From Azolla caroliniana (Eukaryota; Polypodiophyta), in contig JBHGNT010000018.1 in NCBI GenBank assembly GCA_043228905.1, positions 1,736,001-1,800,000 of the forward strand: DNA of 64,000 nt. Direction: 5' to 3'. This document shows, piece by piece, positions 10,698 through 22,831 of this stretch. A program made the translations under genes and the position numbers. The notes beneath the pieces are model-generated. The model was not told the DNA's origin and ran no database searches. It was given only the letters and a program-made list of their open reading frames with translations. Position 1 is the stretch's first letter, and each line of letters starts with the position of its first letter.

Positions 10698-12257
10698 CTC
10701 ACGTTCCTGTCCTTCGGAAATGGGTGCCGATGTTGCTTGCCGAATTGGTAGGCTGCACATATGCCAATCTCTTTCTCTTTGAAGGTCGGGAGTCCGATGA
10801 CGACCCCTTTAGATTGCATTGCCTTGAGCTTTTGGAGATTGATGTGGCCAATTCCCTTGTGCCACAACTCTATGTTGGTGTCGGCGTTGGTGCCTTTTGC
10901 AAACATGACCGATTTCATCTCGTGCGAGTCGAGAATGAACATTTGGCCCTCTCTTCGTCTGCAAGCGATGAGTCGACCATCTTTCTTGATGAAGCAACCG
11001 CCTTGATTAAATCGAACTTGCATCCCTTGCTCAACAACTTGGCCAACGGAGACCAAATTCTTCGTAATGGTTGGTACATGCAAGACATTCTTAATGTAAG
11101 TTTGGTTACCTTCTTTTCCGAATGGAACATTGCCGATGTGCCGAATTGGATGAGTAGTGTCGTCTCTGGTTTTGGCATAGCCGGGTCAGTCTGGCTCTCG
11201 AAGTTCTCGGAACCATTCTTGATGAGACGTCATATGGTTCGAGGCACCGGAGTCGACGAACCATACATCTTCAGAACTAGAGGCACTATTCAAAGTAGAA
11301 GCCGACATAGAATTTTCTTTATATCTCATCACGAACATTCCGCCATGATCATCATAGACCAAGTTGTTGGCGTAATTGGTGAGTTGTTGGCTTGTGGAAG
11401 CCGACTCACGCTTCTTCTTTCTGCATTCTTCTTCATGGTGGCCGATTTTGCCGCAATATCTACATTTGGTCGAGGTTTGTCGCCTTGGACCAGAATGGAA
11501 GCTCCCCCTTCTTCCGAAGGTTCCTTGATGGCTTCCATCTTGTTGCCGAAATTGGGAGTTGTTTTCGTAAGTTGGACCTCGTCCACCTTGTCCTTGGCCG
11601 AATCGGCCTCTTGTTTGGCCGCGTCCTCTTCCTCCGTTCGAATGCGTGTACAACACGTGGCCTTCCGAGGCGTTGCTCCTTGTTTGAACCTAGTTTTCTT
11701 CAACCAATAACATGGATTGAAGATCGGAGAAAGAGGGAGGATTCGCCCTTGCTAGTATGGCGGTCCTCATTGCATCGAACCGTGATACGAGGCCACCGAG
11801 GCATATTTACACCATCTCATCATCCTCCACGTTGACGCTTATCGAGCCGAGGGAGTCACAAAGCTCCTTGATCTTCAAGGTGTAGCTCCTGATGGACATG
11901 TCTCTTTGTTGAATGTTATTCAACTCTTGGCGGAGTTGAAGCTTTTCTGCGGTTGTGTTGGCCGCAAAAATCTTCCTAAGATTCTCCCCTACTTCCTTCG
12001 GCATCTCGGGTTCTCGAATATAGCCGAGCATCTGGTCATGAACACATGTCGCCAAACAATACATCACTCATCTTGCGACTTGCTCCCATGTTGAGTATTC
12101 GGCGTCCTTTGGGTCAAAATGATTTTCTTGTGCTCCTTTGATGTAGCTCCAATAGCCTTGGCCAACAAGGTATTGGTGCATCTTGTACTCCCAAGATAAA
12201 AAGTATTCATTGTCGATGAAGATCTCCTTCTTCTTTTCCTTCTCTCTTGAACACAAG
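10698..12257 (-). mobile_element. Ty1/Copia fragment, gag-protease-pre-integrase, reverse strand
   Basis: Reading right to left: the gag start region (IDNEYFLSWEYKMHQYLVGQ, ending near 12068); the UBN2-like gag part (QLRQELNNIQQRDMSIRSY, 11807-12067); a gap with frame changes; zinc knuckle CRYCGKIGHHEEEC and protease motif WFVDSGASNHMTSH (11186-11656); then pre-integrase sequence (IELWHKGIGHINLQKLKAM, 10704-11083). Everything after the pre-integrase zinc finger is absent: the integrase core, reverse transcriptase and RNase H are gone. Gag is clearly related to the forward element, so both belong to one Copia lineage. A 5' LTR and primer site adjoin on the right. Confidence 0.88.
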
Positions 12258-12351
12258 CTATGTAGTCACACTACGATAACGATGAGTTGGTTCTTCTTGA
12301 ACATCGACATAGAGCACGACACATGCGGATGGGCTAGATCGAACTACCAAA

Positions 12352-12645
12352 CCCATCTGATACCATGTAAAGAATCAGATATGATTCTTGTGCAACGAAA
12401 GAGATGTGTGTTATGTGTATGTGTGAGAGGAAAGAGAGGAGAGAAGAGAAAACACAAGATAGATTAAAAGAGGAAATGAATTACTCAAGAAGAAGAAGAT
12501 GGATATTAACAAGGAGAATGTGAAATACAAAAATGTAGCATTACAAGGAGTCACAATCGACTCTATATGAAGTAGGAGGAGGGTGCTTTATATAAGGTCA
12601 CCCTCTCTCTTCATTAACTCACTACAACGCCCACTCTCTTCGTGG
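12352..12645 (-). repeat. 5' LTR (family A, copy 4, U3-truncated) and primer-binding site of the reverse Copia
   Basis: In reverse orientation the LTR ends in TGATTCTTTACA at 12366 and is followed at once by TGGTATCAGATGGG (12352-12365), a fit to the initiator tRNA-Met primer site (TGGTATCAGAGC). The LTR contains a TATA-like TTATATAAAGC in reverse. Its U3 is lost at about 12645, where sequence of the interrupted LINE begins. Confidence 0.75.
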
Positions 12646-12864
12646 TGGGGAGGCTGGTTATAAGTTATGTGGACACTCATTGAAATCAATTACCTCACTG
12701 TAGCATTACAAGGAGTCACAACCGACTCTATATGAAGTAGGAGGAGGGTGCTTTATATAAGGTCACCCTCTCTCATCATTAACTCACTACAACGTCCACT
12801 CTCTCCATGTGGGGAGGCTGGTTATAAGTTATGTGGACACTCATTGAAATCAATACCTCATTGT
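12536..12864. repeat. 165-bp tandem duplication across an LTR/LINE junction
   Basis: Copy 1 (12536-12700) and copy 2 (12701-12864) are nearly identical. Each begins TAGCATTACAAGGAGTCACA, passes through LTR sequence, crosses the junction (CCACTCTCT to GTGGGGAGGC) and ends in LINE sequence (GACACTCATTGAAATCAAT). The junction therefore existed before the duplication. Confidence 0.85.
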
Positions 12865-13370
12865 TTTTGGAATTGTGCAGAGGCGATCAACATTTGGGGT
12901 AGAAGTCTCAGGATAGTGGCAACATGCAGTGTGAATGGGAGAGTTACAGGGGAAGGCATGACAGAACAATTAAACCCACATGGTCATGGATTTATAGTGC
13001 AGGGTGGCAACGTGTTCCAATGTGCCAGAGTGAGACCTGGCACAAACTCTGGTTTTTTTGAGGAGATATGGATGTTGGTGGCATGCTTATCGATCTAGCA
13101 CATTTGGACCAAGCGCTTTATTTTTGTTTTTCAACAACGCTCCCATGCGGTGAGGTGTTGCCAAACATTTGGTTTGAGCTGGTATCTTGGTTGTACGGAC
13201 GATACGACTCAATTCAAGGGGACTCAGATGAAGCAAAAAGGGCACGGTCAAAGTTTCTATTGAAATGGGGTGGTTCTCCTATGATGGTCAAATCATCGTC
13301 AGGGCCTAAATGGAACTACCAAGCACCCAGATGGTTGTTTCCGCCAATGGCTTCCATTAGTGGGTAGGAG
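12790..13370 (+). pseudogene. 3' part of the interrupted LINE (zinc-finger and C-terminal region)
   Basis: Translation of 12798-12880 gives CGEAGYKLCGHSLKSIPHCF followed by WNC. This is a C-x-C-H-C pattern like the zf-RVT domain at the end of plant LINE pol proteins. Downstream fragments (GTNSGFFEEIWMLVACLSIW, then frame changes) are LINE-like up to about 13370. A GGGGGAAAAAAAG stretch at 13516-13528 could be the decayed 3' tail. It lies on the same strand as 3599-5792 and begins where the LTR block ends, so I read the two as one LINE split by insertion. Confidence 0.6.
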
Positions 13371-13379
13371 ATGTAAATA

Positions 13380-14640
13380 TGTATAGATGCAGTACAAGTT
13401 ACCATGTAAAAAGAGTCAGTGGGATACTTTTGTTTTAATGAGGGGGTGGGGATTATGATTAATTTTGTGGGGAGAAGTGTGAGTTTTGCTGAATATGGTT
13501 GAACTTTGATGTTTTTTGGGGGAAAAAAAGAACCCACGGAAACCTCAAAGGCTTTTAGAGTTAATTCAAAATTAACCCACACCTAATTGGTATACTAATT
13601 AAGAAATATATAAGTCTTAATTAAATAAATAATCATTTTGTAAGAAACATACGAGGTGTCTCAATTTATACATAATAATCACTAAATAAGAAACATGTAT
13701 ATCTCAATCAAACTACATGGAGGAAGTGAATGTCAAAGGGAGAGAATGAGGACCAAAAGTAGCCCCAAAGGACCCTTTTATATAAGAGCTATTGCCCTTT
13801 TATACAAGCTGGAAACCCTAAATGGTACCTTTCACATTACAAGCCATTAATCATTCTTCCCTAATAAACGACAGTCCTCCACAAATTACAATATGCCCAT
13901 GTTTCTTATGTATGTTGGGCTCATGACCATTATTTTAGGTTAGGACTATTTACTATAGTAGTTACTCTATTGGTGAATACAATTAACTTTTCATACTCTA
14001 AAGGTGCAAGGTGCAAATCTTGCCTTACATGAATACATCTATGTGGCATATTAGGCCTACACACATATTGTTATTTTTTTTTCCCTATCTTGGTGATTGG
14101 AGTTGCCTTTTGAAAGAACCAACATGAACCTCGCGAGGAACTATGCCCGTTGATGATGTGAGTTTCATGAAGTTGTAATGTGAGGACTTGTCTTTTTTCA
14201 AATCTTGTTCCAAATCATGTAACTTTGTGCACCGTACTTGAAATCACAAACCGAGATATCTGACATGATCGTTGTTCAATAGTGACTAGCATTAGAAAAA
14301 AGATTACATAATTTAATTTAATGTGTATATCAAAAAGCAAAATATATCTGAAAAGGATTAATCTAAATCATATACAATGACATAATCTTGACTCTATTAC
14401 ATGGAGTGCTTCGAAAAAGTAGATAGATAAAGAAGTTAGAGATGTAGGATTGTGTCGTTTCCGTGTGCCCCACGGAAGTCCCTCTATGAATCGATGGAGT
14501 TTTGTCTCGCACCGATGTCGTTAGCCATGAGTCTGGACAAGTGTATACCTTTTTCGCTGCGAACCGGACGAAAGTGGTTGTCAAGCACCTTCAAGCCACT
14601 AGTGTGTTTCGCTTTTACTTATTAGTACTTAATCTCTCTC
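13380..14640. other. AT-rich intergenic DNA, no gene seen
   Basis: No coding region, RNA gene or long repeat recognised. The stretch is AT-rich with many stops in all frames. Confidence 0.6.
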
Positions 14641-14647
14641 TATATAT

Positions 14648-14774
14648 ATATTGCTTTACTCAATTAGCATTATGTCTTGGGTTCGAAACCCAATTATCTC
14701 ACCTCTCTATTACATACTTCATACATATATCTCTTTTAATTCACTAGATGCCAATGTGGAATGTAGGGGTTGTA
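14648..14774 (-). repeat. tRNA-derived SINE, copy 3 (5'-truncated)
   Basis: In reverse it reads CAACCCCTACATTCCACATT, then the AGAGATAT..GTAATAGAGAGGTGAG body, and TTGGGTTTCGAACCCAAGAC, matching copies at 2996 and 3221. The A-box half is missing, as expected for a 5'-truncated insertion. Confidence 0.75.
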
Positions 14775-14779
14775 CTCTC

Positions 14780-15449
14780 TCTCTCTCACTTTACTCTCTC
14801 TTACACAAAGATTACTCTCTCTTACACAAAGAGGATATATTATTATTAAAACACCACTTCTTAATACAAGGAGGTTTAACACCATACAAGAGGAGGCGAT
14901 TAGGGTTTAGCTTACTTAGCTCTTAATCCTAATGTCTCTTAGCTCTTATAAAAGATTAAGAAGATAGAAGAGGATCTCTTCGTGTACTAATGGAAAGGAG
15001 AAATCCTAAGAATGAAAAAGAGCTACGAAAGACACCAAAAGGTGGCTTTTATAGCTTCTACAAAGTGGGTGCCTTCCTTTCACACTAGGTTGTCCATTTG
15101 ACTACATTGCTTCCTTCTTCTTTTGTCTATCCCTTTTTTCCTATGGCTAGTTGAGCACTTTGACCTTTGTTGATGCCGCATTCTCCACGACCAATGTGCT
15201 AGGTGCTAGATACTTAACAAGAATTTCTAGGTAGAGCTCCAGAGGGATATACTTGAGTTTTTGTTTAGAGTACCATCAAAATGTCTTCGTTACCTCTTGT
15301 CATCTGTAGTCCCTAATACCCGCTTGATTTGCTACCCCAAGCTCGTTTGAGATTCTGGTAATGCGTCCGCCTTTATTCAAAATCTTCCCACACCAAAGAC
15401 CTCTCCTCTCCTTTTTATAGGTTTTACGAGGGCCCTTATAAAAAATTAA
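14780..15449. other. repeat-derived non-coding DNA
   Basis: No gene. A short direct duplication (TACTCTCTCTTACACAAAGA, near 14793 and 14814) and a segment near 15030 (GGTGGCTTTTATAGCTTCTA) have an LTR-like look, but no element boundary was found. Confidence 0.4.
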
Positions 15450-15640
15450 GTTTCTTTTCGTAGCACTTAATCACGAGACTCAACTAGTACAAAACATTTA
15501 CGTTCCTTTTCGTTTGTACCACATACCTCAACATATACCTTTATATGGTTTCTGTTTGTAGTATTTAACCTTGAGACTCGACTAACACAAAACATTTACG
15601 TCCCTTTTCATTTGTACCATACACCTTTATGTTTACTATA
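15450..15640. repeat. 98-bp tandem duplication
   Basis: Copy 1 (15450-15547) and copy 2 (15548 to about 15640) share GAGACTC..ACTA.., ACAAAACATTTACGT and CCTTTTCRTTTGTACCA blocks in the same order. They are moderately diverged. The function is unknown. Confidence 0.7.
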
Positions 15641-16587
15641 AATCACCTTTTTCATTATAAAATTTGATTTCTTGATGTTTCATTCATAATATAAGCTCTT
15701 TGACAATTGAACTAAGTTTTTTTATTATCTTTCACTTTACCTTTTCCATAACCTTATTTTCATACATTTGCCATGTCCTTATCTTTTTTATATATTTAGT
15801 TTAACTTATTCCCTCGTTTGCACTCCTCATATCACGACAACGCTATCTTAACCACTCTCTTAATACTTAATACTTTAAATGAAATTAACAATGACTGCTT
15901 CATACTTGGATGTTTAGCTTAAGGTAATCAAAACATTTCTATGAGAGAGGAATAGTAGAATATTTAAAGTGTAGCTCAAGTAAGCTTCCAATTTTGGAGA
16001 GCCCCCAAAATAACTATTGAATTACAATGTACTACACAACTATCAATGGGTTGTTCTTTGTAGGATCTATGTTCTTCTTTGGTTGGTTTCATTACAATAG
16101 ACATGCTCCAAAGTTAGCTTGGTTCCAAAACATAGAATCCATGTTGAATCACCAATTGGACATCTTTTAGGTTTAGGATCTCTCACATGGGTGGAGATTT
16201 ATAAGTGTGAAAATAGGCTAAATGTGGCTTTGGTAGTTGTAGGTCTTTACATTGCTTGTAGGTCTTGTCACGCATGCATGACTACAAAGCCATCTCTCTT
16301 GTTCCTTTTTCCTTGAACCAAACTTGCCCTTGGGTAACGCTATCAATGCCCATGTTGTTGGTGCGTTCATTTAAAGATGGAGATAATAAACTATATTAAT
16401 ATGTAGATAATGGAATATCTATAGCTTTGTTTTTTCTTCTTCTTCTTTTGTCCAAAAAAAGATAATACATTAGTATTAAGAAACGCCACGCCCTAAGGCT
16501 ATACATAAAAGATGTACCTTTTGGTAATTAGCTCCTTTTCTAAATTCTAATCGTCAGCTTAAGTAAATACTTCGGTATAGAGTAGAG
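15641..16587. other. intergenic DNA, no gene seen
   Basis: AT-rich sequence with no recognised coding or structural element. Confidence 0.5.
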
Positions 16588-19500
16588 TCACTCCATCTTA
16601 TCAGAAATCCGTTTATGAAATATGGATTTGTCCCAACTGGTATGAAACTCCAATTGTTTGAGCTTCGCATTTTGCGTATTATCTTTTATGATATCCAAAG
16701 AACCTCTGAGATTACCCACAATCTCTGTCCAAATCCCAAATAAGCTATTCGGGATGAAAGTTTCAAGGGAGTTCAACCCGCTCAACGTGTCATGATATTA
16801 GAGCTTGATAAAACAAAGTTATCTGGCCAGGTCTTTCAATCACATTTTGGAATACGTTTAAACATCGATCCTTCCAAATATACCAAATTGTGATACTACT
16901 TACCAATTACCATATTTTAGGTTTATCAATCTCTATTTGTGGATTCAAAGGTATCATTGTTTTTTGCATCAAACCATGTTTAACAACAATAGCATCTACA
17001 ACATCCTCTTGTTCATATACCATTGGTTTATCTTGTACCATCGCTCATAATACCACTCCCCATGTATACACTACTTGAGGATATAATGTTATTAACAATA
17101 TTATGATTCTTTTCCTAGAGTGAAGTTCAATGTCACCCAAAAACCCATTGATTAATTCCAATTAATTGATGCACCTAAAGTCATACAAAAAGTTTGTGTT
17201 GTTGTATACATTTTCTGCAAATTAGTAATCTAACCATCTAGATACAAACTTGTATCATTAGCAAATTCTACATCTACAACATTTGCCCCATCAAGGGGCA
17301 TAGTTATTCCTTTCAATCCAATATCTTTAGAAGCCAGAAACAAGCTCATAGCATCAGCAAAAAACAATGGTGCTTGATGACATCCATGTTGTACACTTTG
17401 AGAATTTTGAAACACGTCACCTTTAACCCCTCCCAACAAAACAGAACTAATAGCCAATTTGTACAAAGAAGACACTCCTATCACCCATTATCAGGAAAAC
17501 CAAGTCTTCCAAGAGTACCTACCATGAAGGAAATCCCAATCAACTCAATCATAGGTTTTTTTCAAAATCAAGTAGTAAAATAGTTAAATCCTCTTTTTTC
17601 TTGCGAGCCAAGGCAACAACCTCCCAAATAAAGAATATATTATCCATAATACTTCTTTCCTGAATGAAACCCGTTTGGGTGTCATGAATCAAATCATGTA
17701 ATAAAGGCTACAATCTCAATGATATTGTTTTTGCAAACTTTTTATATACTCTATTAAACAAAATTATTAGTCTCCATTTTTTGATATTGTCTGATATACC
17801 CTCACTCCTAGGTACTAAATCAATCAATCCAACCGCCATACTACGAGGCATACACATAGTATTGAAAATTCTTTGATAAGCTTTCAATAAGTCTTGCCCA
17901 ATATATTTCCAATATTTAAGGGAAAAGTGTGAAGTAATTCCATCCTTCTTGGACAAGACGTAAGACTTAAAGCTTTAAGTGCATTATGTATTTCATAACA
18001 TCAAAGGGCTTCAGTAATGGAACCTTCATTTCTTTGTGACTTTAGGTTTAATTTTGTCCCATACTCGTTGTCATCAAGTAGGACGACTTCACATTAAAAA
18101 ACCACAATAAGATAAATACATAACTAAAATAAAGCGAATCTTAATAGTGTTTAGACCATATTTGTAATGTACATAGAGGTCATATTAATAAAGCAATATG
18201 ATCAATTTAATATATTATATGAAGAGGCAACTGAAGCAAAAAAAAGTATATCCACAAAATTTTCCCATGTTGATAATTCTGAACAATGCATTGTTACTCC
18301 ACTGTCACCACTCCTATCATGAGGATCCTGAATCATATTAAAGTCTCTTACTACACACCAATGATCTATGACTGGCAATGAACAATGCAACTCTATCCAC
18401 ATCTTTAATCCTCTTTAGAAGAAATTGAAGCATACAAATTAAAAAATCTAACCATTTTATTATGAAAGTTAATGCTAACATATTGGGCTATTCCTAACAA
18501 TAAAATCCCCCCATCCAACATATTTACTTGCCATACATAATCAACCTTGGATCTATGTTGATCCATGTGCCAGAACCCACTACGTTTCTTAATTTCCTAA
18601 CAATATTGAGTCACAAACTTTAGTACATCTTTCATTTAAATGGCGTTCTTGTAACATGACTATGTCCACCTGACCAATTATACATTTATGCAACTCCTCC
18701 CGAAATTGTCATTGAGGATCCCCCAAGACTCTGAACATTCTAAGAAATAATCTTCATAGTTATACAAATTTGGACACTAATTGTTTTCTTTCAAACATCT
18801 ATTCTTGTCTTTTTGAGACATATCTTGTGACTTAATCATTCTTTGAAAAGATATGTAATCTTTACTAAATGCATTAGTATGTTTATGTACTCTATGAGCC
18901 GACATCCTACTATCATTTCCTTGGAAGTTTTTTACTAATGAGTATGTGGAAGTTCTCCAATTAGTAGCATCATGAAAGGATTTTGATCCTTCGGCAAGTG
19001 CTTGGACATGGATCTTGTCCATCTCCAATGTCAACTACTCAATTTTCAGTTTGCACTTCCCCCACAACCTCTTGCCCATGCATTGTTTCTGGATCATTTA
19101 TCGGAATGATAATGTGTTATGCATATAAAACCACTTCGCAGCTACATCCCTCCTAATGATCCTCATTGTATGTCTGGACATTGAAATTAGGATCACCCGA
19201 TCTGGATTTTATTTCTTGCACAATCTCTTTGCCACGATGTCTATGGTCAAGTACTTGCCTTTTTCCCAAATCTTTCGTCAACTGAGTTTGTCCTTCTCCT
19301 ACGCATGTTAGCAAATTATATATATTGTCCTTCTTAGGTTGTCATTGTTTCTGGATCATTTATTGGAATGATAATGTGTTATGCATATAAAACCACTTTG
19401 CAACTACATCCTTCCTAATGATCCTCATTGTATGTCTGGACATTGAAATTAGGATCACCCGATCTGGATTTTATTTCTTGCACAATCTCTTTGCCACGAT

Positions 19501-20250
19501 GTCTATGGCAAGTACTTGCCTTTTTCCCAAATCTTTCGTCAACTGAGTTTGTCCTTCTCCTACGCATGTTAGCAAATTATATATATTGTCCTTCTTAGGT
19601 TGTCATTGTTTCTGGATCATTTATCGGAATGATAATGTGTTATGCATATAAAACCACTTCGTAGCTACATCCTTCCTAATGATCCTCATTGTATGTCTGG
19701 ACATTGAAATTAGGATCACACGATCTGGATTTTATTTCTTGCACAATCTCTTTGCCACGATGTCTATGGTCAAGTACTTGCCTTTTTCCCAAATCTTTCG
19801 TCAATTGAGTTTGTCCTTCTCCTATGCATGTTAGCATATTATATATATTGTCCTTCTTAGGTTGTCATTTGGATGTATCCTGCCACATCTTTTTTACTAT
19901 GTGTCTTTTGCCAAGTTGAACCCAAGGACCCCCAACACTTGTTTGCGGCACAAAGGTCCCATTCTTTTACATAAAAAACATTGATTTGGTTAACCAATAT
20001 ATAAAATGTTTTGCCTCTTTCCACATCCCCCATTTTCCAAACAAGGTAACTTCACATATGAAGGCAACTCTCTAGTACATATTAATTTCATTGCTGGTAT
20101 TCCAAACAATTGACCATCTTTGTTATGTATATAAGCATCTAATACTACTCCGATTAAAGCCCCTAACTGATGCAACAATTGATGACATTCCTTAGGCAAT
20201 CCCAAAAAACTTGCAATTAAAACTAGAAACGCATGTTGGGTCTCTTTCAT
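16588..20250 (-). pseudogene. second LINE relic (ORF1 region, endonuclease, reverse transcriptase)
   Basis: Reading right to left. An ORF1-like part (19990-20250) has LGALIGVVLDAYIHNKDGQL and ICTRELPSYVKLPC, like the nucleic-acid-binding domain before the zinc knuckle of plant LINE ORF1. An AP-endonuclease fragment follows (18202-18402, WCVVRDFNMIQDP). Reverse transcriptase pieces are IDLVPRSEGISDNIKKWRLI (17708-17956) and QHGCHQAPLFFADAMSLF plus FANDTSLYLDG (17230-17484). The catalytic FADD box reads FAND. The C-terminal motif IWYIWKDRCLNVFQNV lies near 16830-16890. Many frameshifts and stops separate these pieces, and a triplication (19081-19864) interrupts the 5' half. The element is old and inactive. 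Confidence 0.8.
19081..19864. repeat. three tandem 262/261/261-bp repeats
   Basis: Copies start at 19081, 19343 and 19604, each with CATTGTTTCTGGATCATTTA. They differ at only about ten positions in total, including a single-base deletion in copy 2 (TGGCAAG for TGGTCAAG). The array lies within the ORF1-to-endonuclease interval of the reverse LINE. The close similarity contrasts with the heavy decay of the surrounding LINE, so the amplification is more recent than the element. Confidence 0.93.
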
Positions 20251-20259
20251 TGGGTCAAA

Positions 20260-22110
20260 AGCATGTTTCCATTCCTTAAATTTAAAGCTTCGTTTTATGT
20301 TGTTGTTACAAATTGTAACATACGTGAAAATGTAAAACCATGTAAAAAAATGTGTAATTGTTACTCTTCTTTCATAAGTTCATTGTTACAAAAGAACTCA
20401 TTTGAATGCGTATGTCAACACAATACATTTTATATTTACAATTCATGTACACAACTAGGAAATCTAATGACATGGATATTTCCTATAACCATATTGTAGT
20501 TGTAGACGCCAACATTTGTGAATGACAAAAGAAACATGAATCAACCATAAAAGGACATCATAATACTTCACATTCAACCGTGATCTTGTCAGAAAAGTGA
20601 CGAGTCCTATATGCCTTTTTTTGTTAGAGACAACTTGAGTATTTGTACATACGCGACACATCATAATTGTATACATTTATTTTATGAAAACAAGGAGAAA
20701 TGAAAGTTTATATTCATACGTAATATTTAACTCCACTATTGAATTTTTTTAATTTGTAATAGAGAAATCAATATGTAAATAGATGTTATTATCATCTTCA
20801 AAGGTCAAATATGACCTATGATACCAAAAACATAACATTGTCATGTAATACATGTGAACGTGAGTAGCAACTCTTGATGTTCAAGAACTTTACTAATGGA
20901 TGTTGCACACTATGATTGTGAGAAAAAATTGTGCAAGGATTGGGTTTGGGCGAACATGTGTGGAAAGTATAGTTGAATCAAAGGCAAAGTATGATACTCA
21001 AACTCCCTAGGGCAAAGTTTCCATAGAGAGAGAGAAAGGCAAGATCGTGGTGAAGAGATTAAGGATTGAGAGATGATATTGGTGATGTTAGGAGAATAAT
21101 AACATATGAAAAGAAAGCGGGCCCCATGCAAGCGTACCTAATAAACTTATATCCGCCTTCTCCTAAAAATTATTCCAATTTCAAGCCACAAGAAACAAAT
21201 TTCCTACAAATTTTTCAGTTTGCACTCCTTAGAAACTTGGAAATCAATCTCTTTAACCCTTCCCCATGATCAAAAGGCCTCGATAGAATTGTTTGAGCAA
21301 ATATTTCTATTAACAAAACGTAAATACCATCATTGGATTTTGTTGAATAATATTACTAAGGGATGTCTCAAAATTTTGAAGAACTTTTTATTGTAAGAGT
21401 GCATCGTATTTAGAGAAATATGTACCTTCAATTAAAAACATTAGTTGATAGTCAAATAACCAAGCCCACAACACACAAAACCAAATTATTTAAGGCGATA
21501 TATTGAATAAGGTGAATGCAAATTACTCTGAACTCAAAGTTTGTCGAATGCTAGCATTGTGATGCCTTCCTCATGGGATTTGCGGTTGCGTTTCCCCAAG
21601 GTCCATTTCTATGCAAGAAAACGAAAATGCTTCCTTGCACACTCTTCATTAGCCAGAAGCTACTCGCGTAACAGTTCAGAAGGCAGTTGTGGTAGCATAC
21701 GAGAGCATGGTAAACAACAACATAACAATGTGGTTGATTGTTATGTTCCGGTTCAACTTCCGACAGGTATTAGATCTCGATGAAAACCAAGTGCCACCGA
21801 TATGTTCTTGTCAAGGCAGAGCTTCCTATGCGACAAACAAATTGGGGGAGCGTGTGGGCGGAGCTGAAGCGGGACGATCCTTTTGAGCACACGTGTCTTC
21901 TCACGGCTCAAAAATACACGTACATGTGTGTGCGCACACACAAATGTGTCCGCCCACGAAGGCACATGGAAATAGGGGACGCTAAAAAAATAATGCATGT
22001 GTCTAGTGCTTCGTCTCGGGGTCATCGTACAAGGCCTTTTGTTTCTCTATAGAGCCTCCATCTGGCCCCTTCCCGACCTCCTCCTCGTCCATAGAAAAGA
22101 GTAGTGAGGA
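20260..22110. other. intergenic DNA, no supported gene
   Basis: Only short open frames without family features are present. A perfect 18-base palindrome TGTGTGTGCGCACACACA lies at 21925-21942 (alternating purine-pyrimidine). A low-complexity-free open stretch near 21541-22050 has no recognisable protein similarity. Confidence 0.5.
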
Positions 22111-22117
22111 GCATAAT

Positions 22118-22580
22118 ACGTAATGTACTCGAATGCATTGGCAAACAATCTTTTTCATACGAATGAAAACGAATGCGTATGTTAGTATAACATTATTATC
22201 TTTTATTTTATTTTATTACACTTTTTACCTTAAAAAAAATTTACCTTATAATAAATAATGAATACAAAAGATTAACCATACTTCGAGGGTGTTTACCATA
22301 CTCGAATGACTGGAACCCATTCTCGAATGCGAATGCGCGTACGGTATGTATGGTTCATACTATGGTGCACACTGCATAGTATGAACCATTCGCGTAAGAA
22401 AAACACCCTGAATGATAAATACCATACTTTTGGATTAACTATTTATTATGAGGTAAATAAGCCTAAAAAATGAAAAAAAAAACATTTAAAAAATGAGAAA
22501 AAGGAAGAATGTTTGAATAACATTCGCATTCGTTTTCCAACGTAGGAAAACGAATGTTAAACGAAGACGAATTTTACGTA
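22118..22580. mobile_element. pair of MITE units arranged head to head
   Basis: A left unit (22118-22364, reverse) and a right unit (22375 to about 22580, forward) both begin with CATAGTATGAACCAT, facing each other across a 10-base spacer. This gives a perfect 15-bp stem (22350-22364 with 22375-22389). Both contain AACACCCT, ACCATACTT and GAATGCG/ATTCGTTTT blocks. The outer ends read AATACGTAATGTACTCGAAT and ACGAATTTTACGTACT in reverse sense. A single diverged unit occurs at 39777-40665, which shows that the unit itself is mobile. No transposase is present and the superfamily is not clear. Confidence 0.65.
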
Positions 22581-22616
22581 CTATGCCTGAGCATTGAGGA
22601 CTCAGGAGAGTGCTTT

Positions 22617-22751
22617 AAGAAAGAAGAAGAAGAAGAAGAAGAAGAAGAAGAAGAAGAAGAAGAGACCCTACATTTCTTTAATGCTATAACCGTTAATACC
22701 TAACCCCACCCAAAACCCAAAATCTTCTTCTTCTTCTTCTTCTTCTTCTTC
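22617..22751. repeat. (AAG)n and (CTT)n microsatellites in inverted relation
   Basis: An AAG run of about 48 bases (22617-22667) is followed, after about 55 bases, by a CTT run (22723-22751). Transcribed together they could pair. They lie 0.8 kb upstream of the phosphatase start. Confidence 0.85.
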
Positions 22752-22828
22752 AGAGAGAGAAAGAGAATCATTCCTTCTTCTACTTCAGAAAAAAGGAGAA
22801 AAAGAATGAAGTACTACTCATGACTCTG

Positions 22829-22831
<3 letters not shown>

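Noticed and set aside
21541-22052. Overlapping open frames with higher GC
   Set aside because: No recognised domain, no consistent frame, and palindromic repeats inside; not supported as a gene.
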